The notes beneath the pieces are model-generated. The model was not told the DNA's origin. It saw only the letters and a program-made list of their open reading frames with translations, and did no database searches. 64,000 nucleotides of DNA, from positions 7,503,326 through 7,567,325 of the forward strand of contig NZ_CP100416.1 of the NCBI RefSeq assembly GCF_026017845.1, read 5' to 3'. The DNA comes from Amycolatopsis mediterranei (lineage in GTDB: Bacteria > Actinomycetota > Actinomycetes > Mycobacteriales > Pseudonocardiaceae). Made by a program: the position numbers and the translations under genes. Shown here in pieces: positions 42,903-50,519 of this stretch; the stretch's first letter is position 1; every line of letters starts with the position of its first letter.

Positions 42903-43300
42903 TGCCCGGACGAGACGATCTGCCCTCGACGCTGCTGCGTTCGCCGCGCAAGGCCCAGGACACCTGGGTCGCCGCGCACGACTCCGCCCTCGAGACATAC
43001 GGACGAGGGCGCCGAGCACAGCAAACCGCTTATGCCGCTCTCAAGCACTCCTTCGAAAAGGTCGGCGACCACTGGGAACCGAAACAACGCCGCGGCCCCT
43101 CCGACGACCAGGCCGCCGGCGGCGCAGAGCAGCGCGAGCGGCCGACCCGCGGCGGCGTCGACGCCCGCGCCGGCAAGGCGCACCTCTACGAGCGGGCCAA
43201 GCAGCTCGGCGTCCCCGGCCGCTCCCGGATGTCGAAGGAAGAACTCGTCGCTGCCTTGGAGAAGGCGAGCCGTCGCGAGACCGCACGAGCGCGGAAGTGA
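42902..43300 (+). CDS. ChaB-family protein with Rho-N-like domain
   Basis: 132 residues. The ChaB domain (LPSTLLRSPRKAQDTWVAAHDSALETYG, AAYAALKHSFEKVGDHWEPK) fills residues 1-65. After a charged linker, a second small domain (KAHLYERAKQLGVPGRSRMSKEELVAALEKA) has the Rho N-terminal / SAP-like helix pattern that binds nucleic acid. ATG 42902 overlaps the upstream stop (TGATG). ChaB-Rho_N proteins are frequent in actinobacterial stress loci. Confidence 0.83.
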   Translation: MPGRDDLPSTLLRSPRKAQDTWVAAHDSALETYGRGRRAQQTAYAALKHSFEKVGDHWEPKQRRGPSDDQAAGGAEQRERPTRGGVDARAGKAHLYERAKQLGVPGRSRMSKEELVAALEKASRRETARARK

Positions 43301-43394
43301 ACCGAGCCGCAGAACGGCGGATGGAGCCCCGGCTGCCTCTGAGGGCGGGTCACGCGAAAGAGACTTCGACAACCTGAGCGGAGACGAGAGGGTC

Positions 43395-43580
43395 GTGACG
43401 CACCAGCTTCCGGACCCGGGCGACGACAACCCGGACGAAAACCGTGCCCCGGACGATTCGCCGGACGGCCCGCGGGAGCCACCGCGGCGCGACGCTCCGC
43501 AGGGACCACTCGAAGACGATCAAGCCCGTTCCCGGAAAGGACACCCGTCCGGCAACGAGAACTTCCGCGGCGAACCGTGA
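43395..43580 (+). CDS. 61-residue disordered Pro/Asp/Arg-rich protein
   Basis: Starts MTHQLPDPGDDNPDENRAPD and stays highly charged and proline-rich; no fold is expected. GTG 43395 follows GAGAGGG. It lies 94 bp after the ChaB gene on the same strand and converges on the 43654 gene. Composition is biased enough that chance coding cannot be excluded. Confidence 0.4.
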   Translation: MTHQLPDPGDDNPDENRAPDDSPDGPREPPRRDAPQGPLEDDQARSRKGHPSGNENFRGEP

Positions 43581-43653
43581 CCGGCGACCGGCCGGATGCC
43601 GGTTGACTCGGCGCCGCCGACGCCGGGCGATCCCCGGCCCCGGCGAATCGCGG

Positions 43654-43884
43654 TCAGCTGCCCAGCCGCTGCTTCAGCAGCTGCTTCGCCTGGTCGGCAC
43701 CCTTCTGGCTCTCCGCCTGAGCACGGCGGAAGAAGTCCGCCAGCTCGGCATCCCCGTCCCGCTCCGCGTCCTGCGCGTAGTTCTCCATCCGCAGGGCGTT
43801 GCTCAAACACGCCTCGGTGAACCAGATGAGGTTGTAGTCCTTGTCCCGTGTACCGGTCGCCTGACCCGTCTCCGAACTCGACAC
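43654..43884 (-). CDS. Small helical protein, paralogue of the 24956 gene
   Basis: 76 residues in two helices: DYNLIWFTEACLSNALRMENYAQDAE and GDAELADFFRRAQAESQKGADQAKQLLKQRL. It shares the DAE-x-x-G-D-x-ELADFFR core with the protein at 24956-25198. GTG 43884 has GGGAG five bases upstream; ATG 43899 is in frame just before. A GTGT-15-GGGTAT promoter lies at 43915-43939. Function unknown. Confidence 0.72.
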   Translation of the reverse strand: MSSSETGQATGTRDKDYNLIWFTEACLSNALRMENYAQDAERDGDAELADFFRRAQAESQKGADQAKQLLKQRLGS

Positions 43885-43914
43885 GAGCGCTCCCTTCATT
43901 GGCAGACCCGCCGG

Positions 43915-43939
43915 ATACCCGGCGGCTTCACCCCTACAC
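43915..43939 (-). promoter_or_regulatory. SigB/SigF-type promoter for the 43884 gene
   Basis: Minus strand: GTGT, exactly 15 nt, GGGTAT; divergent from 43961-43985. Confidence 0.65.
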
Positions 43940-43960
43940 CCGCGACCGCACCTCGAAAGG

Positions 43961-43985
43961 GTTTCTCCTCGGCCTGCGCGGGTAC
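43961..43985 (+). promoter_or_regulatory. SigB/SigF-type promoter for the 43995 gene
   Basis: GTTT, exactly 15 nt, GGGTAC; the ATG follows after 9 nt. Confidence 0.7.
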
Positions 43986-43994
43986 CGCCGGAAC

Positions 43995-44858
43995 ATGACC
44001 AAGACGGCTGCCGTGCTCGGCACGGGACTCATGGGCAGCGGGATGGCACGCAACCTCGCCAAGGCCGGGATCGACGTCACCGCCTGGAACCGGACGACCG
44101 AGAAGGCGCGCCCGCTGGCCGACGAGGGCATCACCGTCGCGGAGGACCCGGCCGAGGCCGTCGCGAACGCCGACGTCGTGCTCACCATGCTCTTCGACGT
44201 CGACGCGGTCGCCGACGTCATGGGCCGGGCGCTGCCCGCCTTCAAGCCGGACGCCGTCTGGGTGCAGTCGGGCACCGTCGGCCTCGCCGGCACCGCCCGC
44301 CTCGCCGAACTGGCCCGCGAGCACGGCACCGCGTTCGTCGATGCCCCCGTGCTGGGCACCAGGCAACCGGCCGAGGAGGGCAAGCTCATTGTGCTCGCCG
44401 GCGGCCCCGCCGCCCTCGAGGACACCGTGGCCCCGGTCTTCGACGCGATCGGCGCGCGCACGGTGTGGGTCGGCGACCGCCCGGGCGACGGGCACCGGCT
44501 CAAGCTCGCCGCCAACGCGTGGGTCCTGTCGGTCACCGCCGCCACCGCACAGAGCGTCGCCCTCGCCGACCGGCTCGGCATCGACCCCGGCGGTTTCCTC
44601 GACGTGATCGCCGGCGGCCCGCTCGACTGCGCGTACGCCCAGCTCAAGGGCAAGGCCATGATCCAGGACGAGCTCGAACCGTCGTTCGGCCTCGGCGGCG
44701 CGGTCAAGGACAGTGCGCTCATCCTCGACGCAATGCGCGAGGCCGGGGTGGACGACCGGCTGATGGCCGCGATGCACGACCAGTTCGCCGCCGCCGAACC
44801 CGGCCACGGCGACGAGGACATGGCCGCGGTCGTCCACGTGGTCACCGGTTCCCGCTGA
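43995..44858 (+). CDS. Beta-hydroxyacid dehydrogenase (3-hydroxyisobutyrate DH-like)
   Basis: 287 residues. The N-terminal Rossmann motif AVLGTGLMGSGMARNLAKAG is followed by WNRT, typical for NADP(H) preference. The substrate loop FVDAPVLGTRQPAEEGKL lies near 115 and the catalytic lysine in HRLKLAANAW near 172. These enzymes act on 3-hydroxyacids or succinic semialdehyde. The ATG lies 9 nt after the -10 box, so the mRNA is probably leaderless. It is followed by a decayed permease on the same strand. Confidence 0.87.
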   Translation: MTKTAAVLGTGLMGSGMARNLAKAGIDVTAWNRTTEKARPLADEGITVAEDPAEAVANADVVLTMLFDVDAVADVMGRALPAFKPDAVWVQSGTVGLAGTARLAELAREHGTAFVDAPVLGTRQPAEEGKLIVLAGGPAALEDTVAPVFDAIGARTVWVGDRPGDGHRLKLAANAWVLSVTAATAQSVALADRLGIDPGGFLDVIAGGPLDCAYAQLKGKAMIQDELEPSFGLGGAVKDSALILDAMREAGVDDRLMAAMHDQFAAAEPGHGDEDMAAVVHVVTGSR

Positions 44859-44869
44859 CGGACCCGGCG

Positions 44870-45200
44870 ATGTGGGTGGCGATCGGCGACGCGCCGGCGA
44901 TGACGGGCTCGATGTTCTGGGAGATCCTGTGGGCCCTGATCCTGGGTTTCGCGCTGTCCGCGGTCGTGCAGGCCGTGGTGCTGCTCGGCACCTTCTACGC
45001 GGCGATGGTGCTGGCCGGTTACGCCGTCGAACTACTCGGCGCCACGGGCCTGACCCCGCACCAGCGGGACGCCAGCGTGCTGGACCGCGGAATCTCCTGG
45101 AACTACACGACCTGGCTGAACATCACCTTCCTGCTTCTCGACGGGATGCTGCTGGTCCGGTTCGCCCGCACCGGCGGCCTGCCGATGCTCAAGACAAAGC
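44870..45200 (+). pseudogene. Permease with internal deletion (ArsP/SO_0444-like)
   Basis: The first part (AMTGSMFWEILWALILGFALSAVVQAVV) is the typical N-terminus of this roughly 350-residue permease family. It is joined directly to what should be the C-terminus (LLGTFYAAMVLAGYAVELLG ... GISWNYTTWLNITFLLLDGMLLVRFARTGG). About 200-250 central residues are missing. The frame then runs without a stop into the antisense of the acetate kinase gene, so the proper end is lost too. It is non-functional as a transporter. Confidence 0.75.
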
Positions 45201-45202
45201 AG

Positions 45203-46279
45203 TCAGAGCACGGAACCGGCTGCCGCGGCGAGGGACAGTTCCTCCCGCGACCGGACGGCCAGCACCGGCACACGCGCACCGGCCGGGCTGATCACCGCGT
45301 CCCGCTCACGGTTCCGGCTCAGCCCGCCGCGCAGGCCGAGCACCCCCAGGCCACCGGCGACGGCTTCGGCGACCTCGGGCTGGTCCCAGCCGATGTCGCC
45401 GGTGAACACCAGCGCGTCGATCCGGTCGAGGCTCGCCGCGACAGCGGCGAGTTCGCGACGCGTCCGGTGTTCGAACACCGCCATCGCGAACCGGGCCTTG
45501 ACGTCGCCGGCGCGGCTGTCGCGGACCAGGTCACGCGTGTCGTCGGAGGTCCCGGACAGACCCAGCAGCCCGGAGTGGTGGTACAGCCCGTCTTCCAGCT
45601 CTTCCACGTCGAGGTGGCCTTCGCGCAGCAGCCACAGCAGCATCCCGGGGTCCACGGTGCCGGAGCGCTTCGCCATCATCGTGCCCTCCAGCGGCGTGAA
45701 TCCCATGGAGGTGTCGACACTGCGCCCGCCCGCGACCGCGACGACCGAGCAGCCGCCGGACAGGTGCGCCACCAGCAGGTTCAGCTCGCCGGCCGGGCGG
45801 TCGAGCAGATCGGCGGCGCGGCGCACGGCCCAGGCGAACGACAGCCCGTGGAAGCCGAACCGCCGCAGGTCCCAGCGGGCCCGCCAGCGTGCGGGCAGCG
45901 GGTAGGTCCGGGCGATCTCGGGCAAGCCACGGTGGAACGCGGTGTCCGGGCACACGACGTGCGGCACGTCCGGCAGCAGCTCGCCCAGCTGCTCCAGCAA
46001 AGCCTGGGTGTTCGGCACGTGTTCGGGCGCAAGGGTCTTCGCGGCGGCGAGGGCAGCCCGGACCCGGTCGTCGACCACCGACGGTGCGGTGAGGTCGGCG
46101 CCGCCGTGGACGAGCCGGTGCGCGACCGCGTCCACCCGCAGACCATCCACAAAGGACTTGACATCGTCGGCGGCCTCGGCGGGCGGGCGGCCGATCTCCG
46201 CCGAATCGACCACCTCGTCGTCCTCGACGACGTGCAGCCGCAGGCTCCCGGAGCCGGGGTTGACGGTGAGGACCCTCAT
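45203..46279 (-). CDS. ackA: Acetate/propionate kinase, divergent type
   Basis: 358 residues of the ASKHA fold: VNPGSGSLRLHVV at the N-terminus, RRFGFHGLSFAWAV near 145, DTSMGFTPLEG near 190 and KRSGTVDPG near 205, then VFTGDIGWDQPEV. It converts acetyl phosphate plus ADP to acetate plus ATP. It is shorter than usual (about 400), and the phosphate-loop HLGNG of the family reads HLSGG here. The start overlaps the phosphoketolase stop (ATGA), so together they form the end of a phosphoketolase shunt. Confidence 0.87.
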   Translation of the reverse strand: MRVLTVNPGSGSLRLHVVEDDEVVDSAEIGRPPAEAADDVKSFVDGLRVDAVAHRLVHGGADLTAPSVVDDRVRAALAAAKTLAPEHVPNTQALLEQLGELLPDVPHVVCPDTAFHRGLPEIARTYPLPARWRARWDLRRFGFHGLSFAWAVRRAADLLDRPAGELNLLVAHLSGGCSVVAVAGGRSVDTSMGFTPLEGTMMAKRSGTVDPGMLLWLLREGHLDVEELEDGLYHHSGLLGLSGTSDDTRDLVRDSRAGDVKARFAMAVFEHRTRRELAAVAASLDRIDALVFTGDIGWDQPEVAEAVAGGLGVLGLRGGLSRNRERDAVISPAGARVPVLAVRSREELSLAAAAGSVL

Positions 46280-48570
46280 CCGCGCCACCGCCAGCCGGTG
46301 ATCTCTTCCGGGTCCTGACCGTCCCGGTAGGACTGTACGAGCAGCGCGTCCCGGCGCTTGACCAGCTCGCGGGCGAGGTCGCCGCCGGCCGAGGCCCAGC
46401 CGCGGGCGCGGGTGACGGCATCGGCGGCGAGGTCGTGGCGGGTCATCCGGTTGCTCGCCAGCAGGTCGAACGGCGTGGTCGTGGTGCCCTCCTCGCGGTA
46501 GCCGTGCACGTGGAACCGGGCGGTGGCCGGCCTGCCGTGCAGGACCTCGTGCACCGCCGACGGGTAACCGTGGAAGGCGAACACCACCGGCAGGTCGTCG
46601 CCGAAGCAGGCGGTGAACGCCTCGTCCGCCAGCCCGTGCGGGTGCCGGTCGGGCGGGCACAGCGACAGCAGGTCCACGACGTTGACCACCCGCACCCGCA
46701 GGTCCGGCGCGAGCTCGCGCAGCAGCTCGGCGGCCGCGATGGTCTCCAGGGTCGGGGTGGTGCCCGCGCAGGCCAGCACGACGTCGGCGTCGCCGTCGGC
46801 GGTGCTCGCCCACTCCCACACCGACGCCCCGGCCCGGCAATGGGCGCGGGCTTCTTCGGGCGAGAGCCACTGAGGACTGCTCTGCTTGCCGGTGACGACC
46901 ACGTTGATCAGGTCGGTCGAGGCGAGGCAGCGGTGCATGACCTCCAGCAGCGTGTTCGCGTCCGGTGGCAGGTAGACGCGCGCGGTGGTGGCCTTCTTCG
47001 TCAGCATCTGGTTGATGAACCCGGGGCCCTGGTGGCTGTAGCCGTTGTGCTCCTGGCGCCAGCCGTCGCTGCTGAGCAGGTAGTTCAGGCTCGCCACCGG
47101 TGCGCGCCACGACACCTCGGCCGACATCTTGAGGAACTTGGCGTACTGGTTCACCATGCTGTCCACAATGGACACGAAGGCTTCGTAGCACGGGAACAGG
47201 CCGTGCCGGCCGGTGAGCAGGTAGCCCTGCAACCACCCCTGGCACAGGTGCTCCGAGAGCACTTCCTGCACCCGGCCGCGCGTCGCGAGGTGTTCGGAGT
47301 AGCCGGGCACCTCGGCGTCGAACTGGCGCGACGTGGCCTCCAGCAGCCCACCCAGCTTGTTGGACTCCAGTTCGTCGGGGCAGACGACCCGGAACGTCTC
47401 CGGCGCCCGGCCGATGAGCTCGGCCAGCCAGCCGGCGAGGACTTCGGGCGCGCTCGCGTCCACACCACCGGGCCGGTCGACGGCGACCGCGTACTTTTCG
47501 ACGTCCGGCAGCGGCAAGTCACGGCGCAACTGCCCGCCATTCGCCTGCGGGACCCGCCCCAGCCGCAGCTCGGGCGCGGGAGGCACCTCGAGCAGGTCGG
47601 GAGCGGGGACGCCATCGGCGCCGAACAGCTCTTCCGGCCGGTAGGAGCGCAGCCAGCGCTCGAGCGCGGCGAGCTCGTCCGGGTCGCCGGCCGCGGACGG
47701 CAGCGGGACCTGGTGGGCGTGGAACGTGCCGGCCAGCGGAGTCCCGTCGGGCGAGGTGGCGGGCAGGCCGAGGCCCTTGGTGCTGCGCAGGACGATCATC
47801 GGCGGCGGTCCGCTCGGCTGCTCGTGCGCCCGGGCCAGTGCCTCGGCGAGCGGGGTGTCCGGATCGTCGGTGCCGCGGACATCGACGATTTCCGGGTGCC
47901 AGCCACAGCCGGTGAAGTAGGCGGTCAGCTCGTCGTCGGACATCGCTTCGTAGATCGTCGGCGACGCGATCTTGTAGCCGTTGAGGTGCAGGATCGGCAG
48001 CACCCGCCCGTCACCCGGACCGGTGAACTTCGGGCTGTGCCACGCGGCCGCCGTCGGACCGGTCTCGGCCTCGCCGTCGCCGACGACGCACGCCACGAGC
48101 AGCCCGGGGTCGTCGAGCGCCGCGCCGAAGGCCGTGGCCAGGGCGTAGCCCAGCTCGCCGCCCTCGTGGATGACACCGGGCACCTCCGGCGAGAGGTGGC
48201 TGGGGAACCCGCCCGGCCAGGAGAACCGCCGGACCAGCTCGGCCAGCCCGTGCCCGTCCAGGCCCAGCCGGGGGTCGTGGACGGCGTGGGTGCCCTCCAG
48301 CCAGAGGTTGGCGTGGATGGCCGGGGCGCCGTGGCCGGGTCCGGTGACCAGCAACGTCCGCTGCCCGGTCTCCGCGACCAGCCGGTTCAGCCCGGCGTAG
48401 ACCAGCGTCAGCCCGGGGCAGGTGCCCCAGTGCCCGAGCGGGCGCGGCTTGAGGTGTTCGGGCCGCAGCGGCTCCGTGAGCAGGACGTTGTCCTTCAGGT
48501 GGATCATCGCGGCAGCGAGGTAGTCGCACGCGCGCCGGTAGCGGCGCAGGGTTTCGGCCCGGGCAGGCAA
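46276..48570 (-). CDS. xfp: Xylulose-5-phosphate/fructose-6-phosphate phosphoketolase
   Basis: 764 residues. Family motifs: PLGHWGTCPGL near 45, VTGPGHGAPA near 75, VGDGEAETGPTAAAWHSPKF near 165 (ThDP/Mg binding), LHLNGYKI near 195, and PDELESNKL near 415. NGYSHQGPGFINQML lies near 515. It splits xylulose 5-P or fructose 6-P with phosphate into acetyl phosphate and a smaller sugar phosphate. The start is TTG 48570, with GGGAG six bases upstream; no ATG or GTG fits the frame. A GGTT-15-GGGTAC promoter lies upstream and it is followed by ackA with overlap. Confidence 0.93.
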   Translation of the reverse strand: MPARAETLRRYRRACDYLAAAMIHLKDNVLLTEPLRPEHLKPRPLGHWGTCPGLTLVYAGLNRLVAETGQRTLLVTGPGHGAPAIHANLWLEGTHAVHDPRLGLDGHGLAELVRRFSWPGGFPSHLSPEVPGVIHEGGELGYALATAFGAALDDPGLLVACVVGDGEAETGPTAAAWHSPKFTGPGDGRVLPILHLNGYKIASPTIYEAMSDDELTAYFTGCGWHPEIVDVRGTDDPDTPLAEALARAHEQPSGPPPMIVLRSTKGLGLPATSPDGTPLAGTFHAHQVPLPSAAGDPDELAALERWLRSYRPEELFGADGVPAPDLLEVPPAPELRLGRVPQANGGQLRRDLPLPDVEKYAVAVDRPGGVDASAPEVLAGWLAELIGRAPETFRVVCPDELESNKLGGLLEATSRQFDAEVPGYSEHLATRGRVQEVLSEHLCQGWLQGYLLTGRHGLFPCYEAFVSIVDSMVNQYAKFLKMSAEVSWRAPVASLNYLLSSDGWRQEHNGYSHQGPGFINQMLTKKATTARVYLPPDANTLLEVMHRCLASTDLINVVVTGKQSSPQWLSPEEARAHCRAGASVWEWASTADGDADVVLACAGTTPTLETIAAAELLRELAPDLRVRVVNVVDLLSLCPPDRHPHGLADEAFTACFGDDLPVVFAFHGYPSAVHEVLHGRPATARFHVHGYREEGTTTTPFDLLASNRMTRHDLAADAVTRARGWASAGGDLARELVKRRDALLVQSYRDGQDPEEITGWRWRG

Positions 48571-48603
48571 CGGTCACTCCCTTCACAGGCGTTCGGAGTT
48601 CGG

Positions 48604-48628
48604 GTACCCGGGTGCGTCCGGGCCAACC
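48604..48628 (-). promoter_or_regulatory. SigB/SigF-type promoter for xfp-ackA
   Basis: Minus strand: GGTT, 15 nt, GGGTAC; divergent from 48638-48664. Confidence 0.55.
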
Positions 48629-48637
48629 GGTGTTCGG

Positions 48638-48664
48638 GTTTCCCGGACCGCCCGCCCGGGGTAC
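48638..48664 (+). promoter_or_regulatory. SigB/SigF-type promoter for the hemerythrin-encapsulin operon
   Basis: GTTT, 17 nt, GGGTAC; the ATG follows after 9 nt. Confidence 0.6.
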
Positions 48665-48673
48665 GAATGCGGC

Positions 48674-49225
48674 ATGGCCGACATCACCAGCCTCATCCTC
48701 GACGACCACGACTGGTTCCGGCGCCAGTTCGCCCGGCTCGACGACCTCACCGATCCCGCCGGCCTGGCCGAGGTCTGGCAGCCCCTGGCCGACCTGCTCG
48801 ACGTGCACGCCCGCGCCGAGGAGGAGATCTTCTACCCGCACCTGCTGCGCCGGGGCGCAGACGCCGAGGAGGAGACGCTCGACGCCATCGGCGACCACAA
48901 CGACATCCGCGACGGCGTCCACGAAGCCGCCCTGCACCCCGTCGGCAGCACCGCCTGGCACGCCGCGGTGAACAAGGCCCGGTTCGCCAACAGCGAGCAC
49001 ATGGCCGAGGAAGAGGACGAAGGCCTCGCCGACTTCCGGCGGCACGCCGACCCGGGCCTGCGCGAGGAGCTCGGCCGCCGGTTCCTGGAGTTCAAGCGGC
49101 AGCACGAAGGCGCCCGCGACCTCGACGTCAGCGACCTCGACCCGCAGGAGTACGTCGAGCAGGAGCTCGGCGACCGTCCCGCCGACGCCTCGCTCGGCAT
49201 CGGCAGCCTCAAGGAACAGGACTGA
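48674..49225 (+). CDS. Hemerythrin (HHE) encapsulin cargo protein
   Basis: 183 residues. The four-helix hemerythrin domain shows LDDHDWFRRQFARLDDL, DVHARAEEEIFYPHLL, IGDHNDIRD and FANSEHMAEEEDEGLADF, giving the His/Glu ligands of a di-iron site. A charged linker leads to the C-terminus ASLGIGSLKEQD, which fits the encapsulin targeting peptide (SLGIGSL core). It is followed one base later by the encapsulin shell gene. Such cargo is packed inside the shell and is thought to bind O2 or NO or to protect against oxidants. ATG 48674 lies 9 nt after the -10 box. Confidence 0.9.
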   Translation: MADITSLILDDHDWFRRQFARLDDLTDPAGLAEVWQPLADLLDVHARAEEEIFYPHLLRRGADAEEETLDAIGDHNDIRDGVHEAALHPVGSTAWHAAVNKARFANSEHMAEEEDEGLADFRRHADPGLREELGRRFLEFKRQHEGARDLDVSDLDPQEYVEQELGDRPADASLGIGSLKEQD

Positions 49226-49226
49226 C

Positions 49227-50045
49227 ATGAACCACCTCATGCGCGACCTGGCCCCGATCACCGACGCGGGCTGGAAGGAGGTCGACGCCGAGGCCAAGGA
49301 GCGCTTGCAGACCCACCTCGCGGCCCGTCGCCTCGTCGACGTCGCCGGACCGCACGGGTGGCGCCACTCCGCCACCGACCTCGGGCGGACCGCGACGCTG
49401 GCTCCCGGGACACTGGCCGGGCTGGGCGAAGGCGCGGTGGTCCGGCAACGGCGGGTACTGCCGCTCACCGAGGTGCGGGTGCCCTTCACGGTGTCGCGCA
49501 CCGAGCTGGACGACGCCGAGCGCGGCGCCGACGACCTCGAGTTCGACGACCTCGACCGCGCGGCGAAGCAGATCGCGATGATCGAGAACCGCGCCGTCTT
49601 CCACGGCTGGGCCGCGGCCGGCATCACCGGCATCACCGAGACCTGCCCGTACGACACGCCGTCACTCGGCGACGACCCCGACGCCTACCCCGGCGTAGTC
49701 GCCCGCGCGGTCGACACCCTGCGCCAGGCCGGCATCAAGGGCCCGTACGGGCTCGCGATCACTCCCGACGGCTACACGCGCATCGTGGAGAGCACCGAAC
49801 ACGGCGGACACCTGCTGTTCGACCACCTCCGCCGCGTCCTGGGCGGCGGCAAGGTGGTCCGCGCGCCCGGCCTGGACGGCGCCCTCATCGTGAGCCTCGA
49901 CGGCGGCGGCTTCTCCCTCGAGCTCGGGCAGGACCTCGCGGTCGGCTACAGCCACCACGACGCCGAGACGGTGACGCTCTACTTGGAGGAGAGCTTCAGC
50001 TTCCGGGTCGTCGAACCCGACGCCGCTATCACCCTGACCACCTGA
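49227..50045 (+). CDS. enc: Encapsulin shell protein (family 1)
   Basis: 272 residues with the HK97-fold encapsulin pattern: MNHLMRDLAPITDAGWKEVD at the N-terminus, HLAARRLVDVAGPHGW near 30, VPFTVSRTELDDAERGADDLEF near 90, AAKQIAMIENRAVFHGWAAAGI near 115, YGLAITPDGYTRIV near 175, and VGYSHHDAETVTLYLEESFSFRV near the end. About 60 copies self-assemble into a roughly 24-nm compartment in family 1 (family knowledge). It is cotranscribed with the hemerythrin cargo. Confidence 0.95.
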   Translation: MNHLMRDLAPITDAGWKEVDAEAKERLQTHLAARRLVDVAGPHGWRHSATDLGRTATLAPGTLAGLGEGAVVRQRRVLPLTEVRVPFTVSRTELDDAERGADDLEFDDLDRAAKQIAMIENRAVFHGWAAAGITGITETCPYDTPSLGDDPDAYPGVVARAVDTLRQAGIKGPYGLAITPDGYTRIVESTEHGGHLLFDHLRRVLGGGKVVRAPGLDGALIVSLDGGGFSLELGQDLAVGYSHHDAETVTLYLEESFSFRVVEPDAAITLTT

Positions 50046-50519
50046 CCGGTCGGTCGCGCCCCGGGCAACCGGTCGCTGCGGCGTGCCGAAGGCGCCGTCC
50101 CGACCGGAAGAAGCCGCTTTGCCCGCCGGCACCGACGAAGCAGCCGAGCCGGTCAACGCCACGCCGGACGGTCTCGTCACAGGGTTTTCCCCGTTCCCGC
50201 GGGGTAGCCGTGACCGGATTCGGCGTCGTGCTGGAAGTCTGCGATCCGACCGGCGGCACCGGCGGCCGACACCGGCCGGGTCGTCGTCACGGGCGGATCG
50301 GCCTGACCGCACCGGCCGGCGACGCCGGCTCCCTCCGTTCGGACACCTCGGCTCGCCCGGGCTGCGGATCCGGTCCGCCCGCGAGCCCGAGTTCACCTTC
50401 GGCCATCGACGCCCGGCTGCCTTCCTCGATCGACGCCAGAGTCGTACCTCGCTTCTCGTGACCGCTCATGCCCGCGGACCATCCGCAGCGCCATGCCCAG
50501 CTCTTCGCCGGTTCGCACG
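50046..50519. other. 474-bp intergenic region with an orphan promoter
   Basis: It lies between the convergent ends of enc and the 50520 dehydrogenase. It holds one promoter-like site (50183-50207) and no supported gene; short frames on either strand are Arg/Pro/Ser-rich without ribosome sites. Confidence 0.45.
50183..50207 (+). promoter_or_regulatory. Orphan SigB/SigF-type promoter
   Basis: GGTT with 15 nt, or GTTT with 14 nt, before GGGTAG. No recognisable gene follows on the plus strand. Confidence 0.45.

Noticed and set aside
39509-43300. Open frames of over 1,100 codons on both strands across the FAD dehydrogenase operon
   Set aside because: They are Arg/Pro/His-rich shadows of GC-rich codons; the real genes in other frames carry full motif sets.
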